Shown piece by piece: positions 1 through 8,054 of a DNA stretch of 64,000 nucleotides (positions within the stretch are counted from its first letter, which is position 1; each line of letters begins with the position of its first letter). The translations under genes were made by a program, and so were the position numbers. The notes under the pieces were generated by a model, which was not told the origin of the DNA, did no database searches, and worked only from the letters and a program-made list of their open reading frames with translations. This DNA is from Leclercia adecarboxylata (GTDB taxonomy: Bacteria; Pseudomonadota; Gammaproteobacteria; Enterobacterales; Enterobacteriaceae), in the NCBI RefSeq assembly GCF_023639785.1, contig NZ_CP098325.1, positions 3,162,001 through 3,226,000 on the forward strand. Direction: 5' to 3'.

Positions 1-374
1 TGACCCGTCGCTATGTCGACTTTTCCTATGTGGACGGCAACGAGTACGTCTTTATGGATAAAGAAGACTATACGCCATACATCTTCACCAAAGACCAGAT
101 TGAAGAGGAGCTGCTGTTTATTCCTGAAGGCGGCATGCCGGACATGCAGGTTCTGACCTGGGATGGCGTTCTGCTGGCGCTGGAGCTGCCGCAGACCGTG
201 GATCTGGAGATCGTGGAAACCGCACCAGGCATCAAAGGCGCATCCGCATCCGCACGTAACAAACCTGCCACCCTGACCACCGGTCTGGTTGTTCAGGTGC
301 CAGAGTACCTCTCCGCTGGCGAGAAAATCCGTATCCATATCGAAGAAAAACGCTATATGGGTCGCGCTGACTGA
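1..374 (+). CDS. yeiP: Elongation factor P-like protein EfpL/YeiP, 3' part only
   Basis: The gene is cut by the window edge. In-frame codons run from base 3, giving about 123 C-terminal residues that end in KRYMGRAD. The segment reading [13 protein letters not shown] and the stretch [19 protein letters not shown] are the OB-fold domains of the EF-P family and match E. coli YeiP (190 aa) almost residue for residue. EF-P paralogues bind stalled ribosomes between the P and E sites and help proline-rich peptide bonds form. The N-terminal KOW-like domain and the modification loop are outside the window. A strong hairpin terminator follows at once. The identity is secure; only the missing 5' part is unknown. 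Confidence 0.95.
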   Translation, partial: TRRYVDFSYVDGNEYVFMDKEDYTPYIFTKDQIEEELLFIPEGGMPDMQVLTWDGVLLALELPQTVDLEIVETAPGIKGASASARNKPATLTTGLVVQVPEYLSAGEKIRIHIEEKRYMGRAD

Positions 375-410
375 GTGCGGGCTGTTTTGCCGGGTGGCAA
401 AATAAAAACA

Positions 411-438
411 AAACGGCAACCAATGGTTGCCGTTTTTT
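411..438 (+). terminator. Rho-independent terminator of yeiP
   Basis: The stem AACGGCAACC/GGTTGCCGTT has an AAT loop and is followed by a T run. It lies 37 bases after the yeiP stop codon. Confidence 0.85.
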
Positions 439-444
439 ATGTTT

Positions 445-538
445 GCGCCCTCTCCCCACGGGAGAGGGTTGGGGTGAGGGGATCAGGCCGCACCTAAAAC
501 CCCTGGCCCGGTAAGCGCAGCGCCACCGGGCATCAAGG
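445..538. repeat. boxC-like hairpin plus REP-like element
   Basis: A hairpin CCCTCTCCCC-ACG-GGAGAGGG (448-468) is followed by a G-rich tail ending in CAGGCCGCA. Then comes a REP-like unit (about 501-534) with CCCGGTAAGCGCAGCGCCACC. The same pairing of hairpin, CAGGCCGCA tail and REP recurs at 50923-51003. It fills the gap between yeiP and uxuA, which converge. Confidence 0.65.
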
Positions 539-539
539 C

Positions 540-1730
540 TTAAAGAAGTTCCGGATATTTGGTCATCTTCAGCGCCAGCTCCACGCCGCGCACTTCCGCC
601 ATCCCTTTCAGACGGCCAATCGCCGAATAGCCCGGGTTGGTTTTCTTACGCAGATCGTCCAGCATCTGATGTCCGTGATCCGGACGGAACGGGATAGGAC
701 GCAGATCCCCCGCCTGCTTACGGCGCTTCTCTTCACCCAGGATCGCATCGACCACCGCCACCATATTCACATCGCCGGTCAGATGAGCGGCTTCGTGGAA
801 GGTCTTTGGATTCTCTTCCCGGCAGGTTGCCCGCAGGTGGGTGAAGTGGATACGGTCGCCGAAGGTTTCAATCATCTGCACCAGGTCGTTATCGGCGCGC
901 ACGCCGTAGGAGCCGGTACACATGGTGAAGCCGTTGTTAATGCTGTCGACCGTCTCTTTCAGCCACTGCATATCTTCAATGGTGGAGACAATGCGCGGCA
1001 GGCCGAGAATAGGACGCGGTGGATCGTCCGGGTGAACCGCCAGACGCACGCCCACCTCTTCCGCCACCGGGACAATCGCGCGCAGGAAGACGGCCATGTT
1101 CTCACGCAGCTGGTTTTTGTCGATGTTGCCATACTCCGCCAGGCGTGCGCGGAACTGGTCAAGGGTATACCCCTCTTCCGCACCCGGCAGGCCAGCGATG
1201 ATGTTGCGGGTTAATTTTTCGATATCCCCTTCGCTTGCGGCCTCGAACCATGCCTTCGCCTGCTGCTGCTCTTCTGCGGTGTAGTCTGCCGCCGCGCCGT
1301 CGCGCTTCAGAATGTGCAGTTCGAACGCGGCAAAGGCGATCTGGTCAAAACGCAGCGCCTTTGAGCCGTCCGGCAAGGTGTATTCGAGGTCGGTACGCGT
1401 CCAGTCGAGGATTGGCATAAAGTTGTAGCAGACGGTGTCGATACCGCAGGCCGCAAGGTTGCGGATACTCTGCTGATAGTTTGCAATCCAGGTCTGGTAG
1501 TCGCCGGAGTGGGTTTTGATCTCTTCATGAACCGGGATGCTCTCAACGACCGACCAGGTGAGCCCTTTCTCGGCCAGCAGCGCCTGACGCGCTTTGATCT
1601 CTTCCACCGGCCACACCTGGCCGTTAGGAATATGGTGCAGCGCCGTGACAACGCCCGTTGCGCCAGCCTGGCGCACATCATCAAGAGAAACAGGATCTTT
1701 CGGCCCGTACCAACGCCAGGTTTGTTCCAT
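540..1730 (-). CDS. uxuA: Mannonate dehydratase
   Basis: This 396-residue protein is close to the usual length of about 394. It dehydrates D-mannonate to 2-keto-3-deoxy-D-gluconate in the hexuronate pathway (cytoplasmic, metal-dependent). It starts [18 protein letters not shown] and contains the family segments [27 protein letters not shown] and FRPDHGH, whose His and Asp residues fit metal binding. In E. coli uxuA sits with uxuB far from this locus. Here it lies between yeiP and yeiQ and is read away from yeiQ, a mannitol-dehydrogenase family oxidoreductase that can supply the preceding step. An 18-bp UxuR/ExuR-like palindrome lies 15 bp upstream of the ATG. Confidence 0.95.
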   Translation of the reverse strand: MEQTWRWYGPKDPVSLDDVRQAGATGVVTALHHIPNGQVWPVEEIKARQALLAEKGLTWSVVESIPVHEEIKTHSGDYQTWIANYQQSIRNLAACGIDTVCYNFMPILDWTRTDLEYTLPDGSKALRFDQIAFAAFELHILKRDGAAADYTAEEQQQAKAWFEAASEGDIEKLTRNIIAGLPGAEEGYTLDQFRARLAEYGNIDKNQLRENMAVFLRAIVPVAEEVGVRLAVHPDDPPRPILGLPRIVSTIEDMQWLKETVDSINNGFTMCTGSYGVRADNDLVQMIETFGDRIHFTHLRATCREENPKTFHEAAHLTGDVNMVAVVDAILGEEKRRKQAGDLRPIPFRPDHGHQMLDDLRKKTNPGYSAIGRLKGMAEVRGVELALKMTKYPELL

Positions 1731-1744
1731 TGATTCACCCTCTA

Positions 1745-1762
1745 AAGTTGTTATACCAATAT
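1745..1762. promoter_or_regulatory. UxuR/ExuR-type operator upstream of uxuA
   Basis: The sequence AAGTTGTTATACCAATAT matches 15 of 18 positions of the remembered hexuronate repressor palindrome AAATTGGTATACCAATTT. It lies between the uxuA start and the divergent yeiQ gene. The placement fits repression of uxuA, perhaps of both genes. Confidence 0.65.
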
Positions 1763-1827
1763 TTCGCTAAGTGATGACGACTACCATACATGCATGGGGG
1801 AGCAGGTCAACACGCCTCGCTATATTG

Positions 1828-1843
1828 ATTGATCCATCTCACA
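1828..1843. promoter_or_regulatory. Possible CRP site between uxuA and yeiQ
   Basis: ATTGATCCATCTCACA has one perfect half (TCACA) and a weak one (ATTGA) at the correct 6-bp spacing, 8 of 10 half-site bases. Catabolite control of hexuronate genes is established in E. coli, but this site is only a weak match. Confidence 0.35.
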
Positions 1844-1935
1844 GTTCCCGGATATTTCCGGCTCACCAATTCAATTTGTTGTCATATAACTTTACACTGG
1901 CATTGTTAATTAATGGTTAATCAGGTGTTTATTTC

Positions 1936-3402
1936 ATGAAGACAATTGCCTCCACCGCGCTACCAGCTCACGTGTTACAGCCGCAGTACGATCGCCGGGC
2001 GTTACGCTCCCGTATCGTGCATTTCGGCTTTGGCGCCTTTCACCGCGCCCATCAGGCGCTCCTGACCGATCGGGTGCTGAACGCCAGAGGCGGTGACTGG
2101 GGGATATGTGAGATTAGCCTGTTCAGCGGCGATACGCTGATGAGCCAGCTGCGCGCGCAGGATCATCTGTTTACGGTGCTGGAAAAAGGCCCCGAAGGTA
2201 ATCAGCCGATCGTCGTGGGGGCGGTACATGAATGTCTGAACGCTAAGCTCGATTCGCTGGCGGCCATTATTGAGAAGTTTTGCGAGCCGCAGGTGGCGAT
2301 TGTCTCCCTGACCATCACCGAAAAGGGCTACTGCATCGATCCGGCCACCGGCAAGCTGGATACCCGTAATGAACGCATCATTCACGATCTGGAATATCCC
2401 GATGCGCCGCACTCGGCGCCGGGGATCCTGGTTGAAGCCCTGCATCGCCGCCGCGAGCGCGGCCTGCCGCCGTTCAGCGTGCTCTCCTGCGATAACATTC
2501 CGGATAACGGGCACGTGGTAAAAAATGCGGTGCTGGGTATGGCCCACAAGCGCTCGCCGGAGCTGGCGGAGTGGATTGCCGCTAACGTCAGCTTCCCGGG
2601 CACGATGGTTGACAGGATTGTGCCTGCCGCCACCGAAGGTTCTCTGGCAGAAATCGCACGCGAAGTGGGCGTCGAGGATCCGTGCGCCATCAGCTGCGAG
2701 CCGTTCATTCAGTGGGTTATCGAGGATAATTTCGTCGCCGGGCGCCCGGAGTGGGAAGTGGCCGGTGTGCAGATGGTGCAGGACGTGTTGCCGTGGGAGC
2801 AGATGAAGCTGCGCATGCTCAACGGGAGCCACTCTTTCCTGGCCTGGCTCGGCTATCTGGCCGGTTTCGCCCACATCAATGACTGCATGGCCGACAGCGC
2901 CCTGCGTGACGCCGCCCGTCGCCTGATGCTTAACGAGCAGGCACCGACCCTGCGCATTACGGGTGTGGACCTTATCGCCTATGCCGACAGCCTGATTGAG
3001 CGCTTCGCCAATCCGGCGCTTCAGCACCGCACCTGGCAGATTGCGATGGACGGCAGCCAGAAGCTCCCTCAGCGCATGCTGGAGGGTATTCGCCACCATC
3101 TTCAGCGCGGCACCCCGTGGCCGCTGCTGGCCCTCGGCATCGCGGGCTGGATGCGCTACGTCAGCGGGCTGGATGATGCGGGCAATGACATTGATGTCCG
3201 CGATCCGCTGAGGGACAAAATTCGCGCCATCGTCGAGACCAGCAGCGAAGAGGAGCGCGTCCCTGCCCTGCTGGCCCTGAATGAAATTTTTGGCAACGAC
3301 CTGCCGCAGGATCCGCAGTTTGTGGAGGCCGTTACCGCGGCTTACCAGCGTATCCGCCAGTCGGGCGCACGACAGGCCGTCATTGATACGCTCCAGTTTT
3401 AA
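1936..3402 (+). CDS. yeiQ: Mannitol dehydrogenase family oxidoreductase, likely fructuronate reductase
   Basis: The 488-residue protein is the same length as E. coli YeiQ and aligns along its whole length. It belongs to the polyol-specific long-chain dehydrogenase family. The N-terminal nucleotide-binding segment is IVHFGFGAFHRAHQ (27-40), and the catalytic Lys/Asn/His set sits in KLRMLNGSH (K291, N296, H299). Family members reduce D-fructuronate to D-mannonate (UxuB) or tagaturonate to altronate (UxuA-linked and UxaB enzymes). Divergence from uxuA, with a shared 205-bp control region holding a UxuR-type operator, suggests this copy acts as the UxuB step. The exact substrate is inferred. Its position beside yeiR and lpxT matches E. 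coli yeiQ rather than uxuB. Confidence 0.9.
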   Translation: MKTIASTALPAHVLQPQYDRRALRSRIVHFGFGAFHRAHQALLTDRVLNARGGDWGICEISLFSGDTLMSQLRAQDHLFTVLEKGPEGNQPIVVGAVHECLNAKLDSLAAIIEKFCEPQVAIVSLTITEKGYCIDPATGKLDTRNERIIHDLEYPDAPHSAPGILVEALHRRRERGLPPFSVLSCDNIPDNGHVVKNAVLGMAHKRSPELAEWIAANVSFPGTMVDRIVPAATEGSLAEIAREVGVEDPCAISCEPFIQWVIEDNFVAGRPEWEVAGVQMVQDVLPWEQMKLRMLNGSHSFLAWLGYLAGFAHINDCMADSALRDAARRLMLNEQAPTLRITGVDLIAYADSLIERFANPALQHRTWQIAMDGSQKLPQRMLEGIRHHLQRGTPWPLLALGIAGWMRYVSGLDDAGNDIDVRDPLRDKIRAIVETSSEEERVPALLALNEIFGNDLPQDPQFVEAVTAAYQRIRQSGARQAVIDTLQF

Positions 3403-3416
3403 CGGGTGCGTTTCAG

Positions 3417-3441
3417 GCGAGCGGGCGCCCCCCGTTCGCCC
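3417..3441 (+). terminator. Possible terminator hairpin after yeiQ
   Basis: GGCGAGCGGG and CCCGTTCGCC pair with one G-T wobble around a short C-rich loop, 15 bases after the yeiQ stop. Only a pyrimidine-rich tail follows, with no strong T run, so it may be weak. Confidence 0.4.
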
Positions 3442-3481
3442 TTCCCCTTCCCAACGCTGTTCTTTTCCGCCAGGATGATGA

Positions 3482-3504
3482 TAATTGTTACAGCATTACA
3501 TTTA
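3482..3504. promoter_or_regulatory. Zur-like zinc repressor box upstream of yeiR
   Basis: The 23-bp segment matches 16 of 22 defined positions of the enterobacterial Zur consensus as I remember it, including the core TTGTTA and the right arm ACATTT. It lies 17 bases before the yeiR start codon. yeiR encodes a zinc-linked COG0523 GTPase, which makes zinc control plausible. Not verified. Confidence 0.5.
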
Positions 3505-3521
3505 TCACTCCTGGAGCACCT

Positions 3522-4508
3522 GTGACTAAAACCAACCTCATTACTGGCTTCCTTGGTAGCGGGAAAACCACGTCGATATTGCACCTGTTGGCCAATAAAG
3601 ATCCTGATGAAAAATGGGCCGTGCTGGTCAATGAATTTGGCGAGATCGGCATCGATGGCGCGCTGCTGGCCGATAACGGGGCGATGATTAAGGAGATCCC
3701 CGGGGGATGTATGTGCTGCGTGAACGGCCTGCCGATGCAGGTGGGGCTGAACACCCTGCTGCGTCAGGGCAAGCCCGACCGGCTACTGATTGAACCCACC
3801 GGCCTCGGCCATCCTAAGCAGATCCTCGACCTGCTGACCGCCCCGGTCTATGAGCCGTGGATCGATTTACGTGCCACCCTGTGCCTGCTCGATCCCCGTC
3901 AGCTGCTGGACGAAAAATTCGTCCACAATGAAAACTTCCGCGATCAGCTTGCCGCCGCCGACATCATTATTGCTAATAAAGAGGACCGCGCCACAGCGGA
4001 GAGCCGCGCCGCGCTGGAGATCTGGTGGCAGCACTTCGGTGGAGAACGCCAGCTCGCGCACGCCACCCAGGGGAACGTGGATAACGCCCTGCTCGATCTG
4101 CCGCGGCGCAATCTTACTGCATTGCCTGCCAGCGCAGCCCATGCCCACAGCCACGGCGAAAAACAGGGCCTGGCAGCGCTGAGCCTGCCCGGGCACCAGC
4201 GCTGGCGTCGCAGCCTGAACAGCGGCCAGGGCCATCAGGCCTGCGGCTGGGTATTCGATGCCGAAACCTGCTTCGACACCATCGGTTTACTGGAATGGGC
4301 GCGGCTTGCCCCGGTTGAACGGGTGAAGGGAGTGATGCGTACCCCGGACGGGCTGGTGCGGATCAATCGCCAGGGGGCAGATTTCTTCATCGAAACCCAG
4401 GGCGTGGCGCCGCCGGATAGCCGAATAGAGTTAATTAGTGCGGTTAACACCGACTGGAACGCCTTACAGTCGAGCTTGTTGAAGCTTCGTTTAAGTTCGG
4501 GCAACTAA
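3522..4508 (+). CDS. yeiR: Zinc-binding COG0523 family GTPase YeiR
   Basis: The 328-residue protein belongs to the G3E/COG0523 GTPases, which deliver metal to or maintain metalloproteins. The P-loop is GFLGSGKTT (9-17). The metal motif is CMCC (C63, C65, C66) in PGGCMCCVNGL. The guanine-specificity segment is ANKED. A histidine-rich stretch AAHAHSHGEK lies before the C-terminal CobW-type domain. It starts with GTG behind GGAG and aligns end to end with E. coli YeiR. A Zur-like box sits just upstream, which suggests expression under zinc shortage. The client protein is unknown. It lies 119 bp after yeiQ and 30 bp before lpxT. Confidence 0.93.
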   Translation: MTKTNLITGFLGSGKTTSILHLLANKDPDEKWAVLVNEFGEIGIDGALLADNGAMIKEIPGGCMCCVNGLPMQVGLNTLLRQGKPDRLLIEPTGLGHPKQILDLLTAPVYEPWIDLRATLCLLDPRQLLDEKFVHNENFRDQLAAADIIIANKEDRATAESRAALEIWWQHFGGERQLAHATQGNVDNALLDLPRRNLTALPASAAHAHSHGEKQGLAALSLPGHQRWRRSLNSGQGHQACGWVFDAETCFDTIGLLEWARLAPVERVKGVMRTPDGLVRINRQGADFFIETQGVAPPDSRIELISAVNTDWNALQSSLLKLRLSSGN

Positions 4509-4538
4509 CGTTGCCCTGTTTTAACTGACTACGGCGTG

Positions 4539-5231
4539 ATGATGAAAACCCGACTATTACCCATTTTATTGCTCAATATCGCCGGTGTGGCGCTCTTTTT
4601 ATCCTGGTATCTGCCAGCCAACCACGGTTTCTGGTTCCCGCTGGACAGCGGGATCTTCCACTTCTTCAACCACAAGCTGGTTGAGAGCCGGGCCTTCCTG
4701 TGGCTGGTGGCGATCACCAATAACCGGGCGTTTGATGGCTGCTCGCTGCTGGCGATGGGCGCGTTGATGTTCGCCTTCTGGCGTAATGAGAGCCCTGCCG
4801 GGCGCCGACGCATTCTGATGATCGGCCTGGTGATGCTGCTGACTGCGGTGGTCCTCAACCAGCTGGCACAGGCCCTTATCCCGGTGAAACGCTCAAGTCC
4901 GACGCTATTTTTCCCGGATATCTACCGCGTCAGTGAACTGCTGCATATTTCGACAAAAGACGCTTCAAAAGACAGTTTCCCCGGCGATCACGGAATGATG
5001 CTGCTTATTTTCAGCGCGTTTATGTGGCGTTATTTCGGTCATAAGACTTTCGCATTAGCCCTGATTATTTTTATGGTTTTCTCTTTCCCACGGGTAATGA
5101 TCGGCGCGCACTGGTTCAGTGATATTGCCGTCGGGTCGCTTTCGGTGGCATTGATTGGCCTTCCCTGGTGCCTGCTGACCCCGCTAAGCGATCGTTTAAT
5201 AGCCTTATTTGATCGCTACCTGCCCGGTTAA
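4539..5231 (+). CDS. lpxT: Lipid A 1-diphosphate synthase (Kdo2-lipid A phosphotransferase)
   Basis: This inner-membrane PAP2 superfamily enzyme moves a phosphate from undecaprenyl pyrophosphate to the 1-position of lipid A on the periplasmic side, recycling the carrier lipid. The phosphatase motifs are visible as KRSSPTLFF, PGDHGM and GAHWFSDI. Six or so hydrophobic segments are spread over about 230 residues (E. coli LpxT, 237). GTG at 4536, ATG at 4539 and ATG at 4542 are all possible starts; I use 4539. The upstream gap to yeiR is only 30 bp, so the two may be cotranscribed. Confidence 0.93.
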   Translation: MMKTRLLPILLLNIAGVALFLSWYLPANHGFWFPLDSGIFHFFNHKLVESRAFLWLVAITNNRAFDGCSLLAMGALMFAFWRNESPAGRRRILMIGLVMLLTAVVLNQLAQALIPVKRSSPTLFFPDIYRVSELLHISTKDASKDSFPGDHGMMLLIFSAFMWRYFGHKTFALALIIFMVFSFPRVMIGAHWFSDIAVGSLSVALIGLPWCLLTPLSDRLIALFDRYLPG

Positions 5232-5671
5232 TACAACATCTTTCAAACAAGTTACTAACAGTAATTAACTATATCTGACAGGGATCGTTAACGATCCCTG
5301 ATGAGTTTCTTCCCTGACTTAACGGCAACCGTCATCTTCCTGTCATATTAATCACGTTAGAAATTAACGCGTTGACCATTCCTTAACCTAAATCAGCCTG
5401 TTTTTTCGCTTTCCCGCCCGCCTGCTTTTGCTATCACATTTACTTATAAAAAACTGCGTATTTTTGCTCGCAATGGCTGGCTCAATCAGGTAATCTCAGA
5501 CTCGTTTTACCTCGGCGCTACAATTATTATCGTTGTAAATAAATTTGTGCGATTCGCCACAGATTTGACCATAAAGAATTGTCTGATAGTGCGCAGGTAT
5601 TTAGTCTCGTCTCGCTTGGCATTTTTTATAACGATATTTGTCGTTAAGGACTTCAAGGGAATATAAACAAC
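5232..5671. other. 440-bp gene-free region between lpxT and mepS
   Basis: The region is AT-rich with no convincing reading frame. It holds a perfect 22-bp palindrome at 5279-5300 (possible terminator or operator) and a small stem-loop TAACGA/TCGTTA at 5629-5646, just before the mepS ribosome binding site. The mepS promoter must lie here, but no single -35/-10 pair stands out clearly. Confidence 0.6.
5279..5300. repeat. Perfect 22-bp palindrome
   Basis: Each arm is CAGGGATCGTT, giving a GC-rich stem around a central TTAA. It lies 48 bases after the lpxT stop. No T run follows (ATGAGTTTC instead), so it is either a weak terminator hairpin or a protein-binding site. Confidence 0.7.
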
Positions 5672-6241
5672 ATGGTCAAATCTCAACCGATCTTGAGATA
5701 CTTCTCACGGGTAATCCCGGCGATTGCAGTCGCGGTTCTGCTTTCAGCTTGTAGCGCATCGAACACCGCAAAGAATATGCATCCTGAGACGCGTGTTGTG
5801 GGGTCAGAAGACGCCTCTTCACTGCAAGCCTCTCAGGATGAATTTGAAAAGATGGTCAGCAATCTGGATATTAAATCCCGATTAATGGACCAGTATGCCA
5901 GCTGGAAAGGCGTGCGCTATCGCCTTGGCGGCGAAACACGTAAAGGTATTGATTGTTCCGGTTTCGTGCAGCGTACGTTCCGCGAGCAGTTTGGTTTAGA
6001 ACTTCCGCGTTCAACCTATGAACAACAGGAAATGGGCAAGTCGATTTCGCGTAACAGCTTACGCACCGGCGATTTAGTGCTCTTCCGTGCGGGTTCAACC
6101 GGCCGTCATGTCGGCATCTATATCGGTAACGACCAGTTTGTCCACGCGTCCACCAGCAGCGGTGTGACGATCTCCAGTATGAACGAGCCATACTGGAAAA
6201 AGCGCTATAATGAAGCGCGCCGTGTACTGACTCGCAGTTAA
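5672..6241 (+). CDS. mepS: Murein DD-endopeptidase / LD-carboxypeptidase MepS
   Basis: This NlpC/P60 lipoprotein hydrolase cleaves D-Ala-mDAP crosslinks so that new murein can be inserted. The 189-residue protein has an N-terminal signal ending in the lipobox LLSAC (lipid-modified C27). The catalytic cysteine is C95 in GIDCSGF, with the following histidines in GRHVGIYIG and FVHASTS. E. coli MepS (Spr) is 188 residues and nearly identical in the catalytic domain. The gene follows a long upstream region and ends 40 bp before a strong terminator, so it is probably a single-gene transcript. Prc/NlpI proteolysis controls its level in E. coli. Confidence 0.97.
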   Translation: MVKSQPILRYFSRVIPAIAVAVLLSACSASNTAKNMHPETRVVGSEDASSLQASQDEFEKMVSNLDIKSRLMDQYASWKGVRYRLGGETRKGIDCSGFVQRTFREQFGLELPRSTYEQQEMGKSISRNSLRTGDLVLFRAGSTGRHVGIYIGNDQFVHASTSSGVTISSMNEPYWKKRYNEARRVLTRS

Positions 6242-6280
6242 CCGCCTGTGCTGTCCGTTTCCCTTGACTGACAGCATGGT

Positions 6281-6312
6281 AAAAAGCACTGCTATTGCAG
6301 TGCTTTTTTTTT
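6281..6312 (+). terminator. Rho-independent terminator of mepS
   Basis: The stem AAGCACTGC/GCAGTGCTT, with a TATT-region loop, is followed by a run of nine or more T. Confidence 0.9.
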
Positions 6313-6422
6313 ATCGCGATTCGCGATAATTCTGGACTTCTCATTCCAGGCTATAGTCTTGTAGTAGCGTGAGTTTAGCCGTCATGATAACGCGGGCGGC
6401 ACATCAGGATCCCATAACACTT

Positions 6423-7979
6423 ATGTTCACCCGCCATTTATCGTCCCGCCGAAAAGTGCTGATGCTCAGCGTGCTTTCAGGTCTTATTGTCGCCCTGCTC
6501 TGCGGCGGTATGCAGTTTTTATACAGCTACCACAAGCGCGAAGTGAAATACGACAACCTGATTAGCGACCTTCGCGTGTACATGGAAAGTTATTTTGCAG
6601 AACTGCAGACGTCTATTGATAAATTACAGCCGCTGACGCTCAGCCAGTGCAAGGACGTCAAATCTGAACTCACTTCCCGCGCCTCATTCAGCCTTAACGT
6701 CCGCGCCTTTCTGCTGGTTAAAGATAATATGGCCTTTTGCTCGTCAGCCACGGGCCCCATGCATGTCCCCCTCAAGGAACTCGTGCCGGAAATAGACACC
6801 CGTAAAGCGGTAGACATGGCTCTCCTGCCGGGTACGCCGATGATGCCGGAGAAACCGGCCATTGTGTTGTGGCATCGCAATCTGCTGATCAAAGACGGCG
6901 GAGTATTTACCTCCATTAACCTCAACCTGACGCCTTATCTGCTCTATACCGCCCGTCAGGATGAATTTGCCGGTATTGCCCTTATCATTGGCAAAACGGC
7001 TTTTTCGACCCATTCAACCCGGCTCATTCATATTAACAATCTGGACGACAAACCTGTGCGTTCGAGCCAGATCGCCGGATTGCCGTTTACCATTAATCTG
7101 TACGCCGATACCTGGACGCTGGAAGATCTGATCTTCGCGCTACTGTTTGGCCTGTTGTGCGGCTCCAGCATCGGGCTGCTCAGCTTCTTCTGGTTAATGA
7201 TGCGCGCCAATCCGCGTAAAGAGATCCTCACCGGTATCAAGCAGAATCAGTTTCATGTGGTGTATCAGCCGGTGGTGGATTCGGGAGATTTGCAGATGCG
7301 CGGCGTGGAGGTGCTGATGCGCTGGCAGCATCCCGGCGCAGGCGCCATCCCGCCAGATGCCTTTATTAATTTCGCAGAAGCGCAGCAACTTATTGTGCCG
7401 CTGACGCTGCATCTTTTCGACCTGATCCGCCGCGACGCGCCAGCGCTGGCTAAACGTCTGCCGCCAGGCTCCAAGCTGGGCATTAATATCTCGCCAGGCC
7501 ATCTGCATGCCGATAGCTTTAAAGACGATATGCGTAAGTTCGCCGCCTCGCTGCCGCCGGATCACTTCCAGATTGTGCTTGAAATCACCGAGCGCGATAT
7601 GCTGAATCAGCGGGAAGCAACAAAGCTGTTTGAGTGGCTGCACCTGGAAGGTTTTGAAATCGCCGTGGATGATTTTGGTACCGGGCACAGCGCCCTGATC
7701 TACCTTGAGCATTTCACCATGGATTACCTGAAGATCGACCGGGGTTTCGTGAGCGCCATCGGGATGGAAACCGTCACCTCTCCGGTGCTGGATGCGGTAC
7801 TGACGCTGGCCCGGCGGCTGAACATGGTGACAGTCGCAGAAGGCGTCGAGACCGCCGAGCAGGCGAAATGGCTGCGTGACCATGGCGTCAATCTGCTGCA
7901 GGGGTACTGGATAAGCCGCCCGTTGATTCTGGAGCAGTTCCTTAGCTGGAAGCCTGATATTCACCTTGATAGCGAATAA
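6423..7979 (+). CDS. pdeN: Cyclic-di-GMP phosphodiesterase with CSS and EAL domains
   Basis: I choose the ATG at 6423, which gives MFTRHLSSRRK and 518 residues, the same length as E. coli PdeN (Rtn). An upstream in-frame start at 6369 adds 18 unconserved residues. An N-terminal membrane helix, a periplasmic CSS-motif domain (cysteines in LSQCKD and the FCSSATG segment) and a second helix precede a cytoplasmic EAL domain. EAL residues appear intact: EVLMRW (variant of EALLRW), GINISPGHLH, EITERDM, DDFGTGHSAL, LKIDRGF and VAEGVET. An active c-di-GMP hydrolase is expected. In related proteins the CSS cysteines form a periplasmic disulfide that tunes activity. The order mepS-pdeN-yejA matches E. 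coli. Confidence 0.93.
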   Translation: MFTRHLSSRRKVLMLSVLSGLIVALLCGGMQFLYSYHKREVKYDNLISDLRVYMESYFAELQTSIDKLQPLTLSQCKDVKSELTSRASFSLNVRAFLLVKDNMAFCSSATGPMHVPLKELVPEIDTRKAVDMALLPGTPMMPEKPAIVLWHRNLLIKDGGVFTSINLNLTPYLLYTARQDEFAGIALIIGKTAFSTHSTRLIHINNLDDKPVRSSQIAGLPFTINLYADTWTLEDLIFALLFGLLCGSSIGLLSFFWLMMRANPRKEILTGIKQNQFHVVYQPVVDSGDLQMRGVEVLMRWQHPGAGAIPPDAFINFAEAQQLIVPLTLHLFDLIRRDAPALAKRLPPGSKLGINISPGHLHADSFKDDMRKFAASLPPDHFQIVLEITERDMLNQREATKLFEWLHLEGFEIAVDDFGTGHSALIYLEHFTMDYLKIDRGFVSAIGMETVTSPVLDAVLTLARRLNMVTVAEGVETAEQAKWLRDHGVNLLQGYWISRPLILEQFLSWKPDIHLDSE

Positions 7980-8054
7980 TTTCCCAACCACCGCTGCGTC
8001 ACATATTATTCAGGTATCCTGCCCGTTGAGAACAGATGAGGAAAACGTTGCGGA

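Noticed and set aside
2002..3099. 365-codon open frame on the minus strand inside yeiQ
   Set aside because: The plus-strand protein is clearly conserved; the antisense frame has no recognisable motif.
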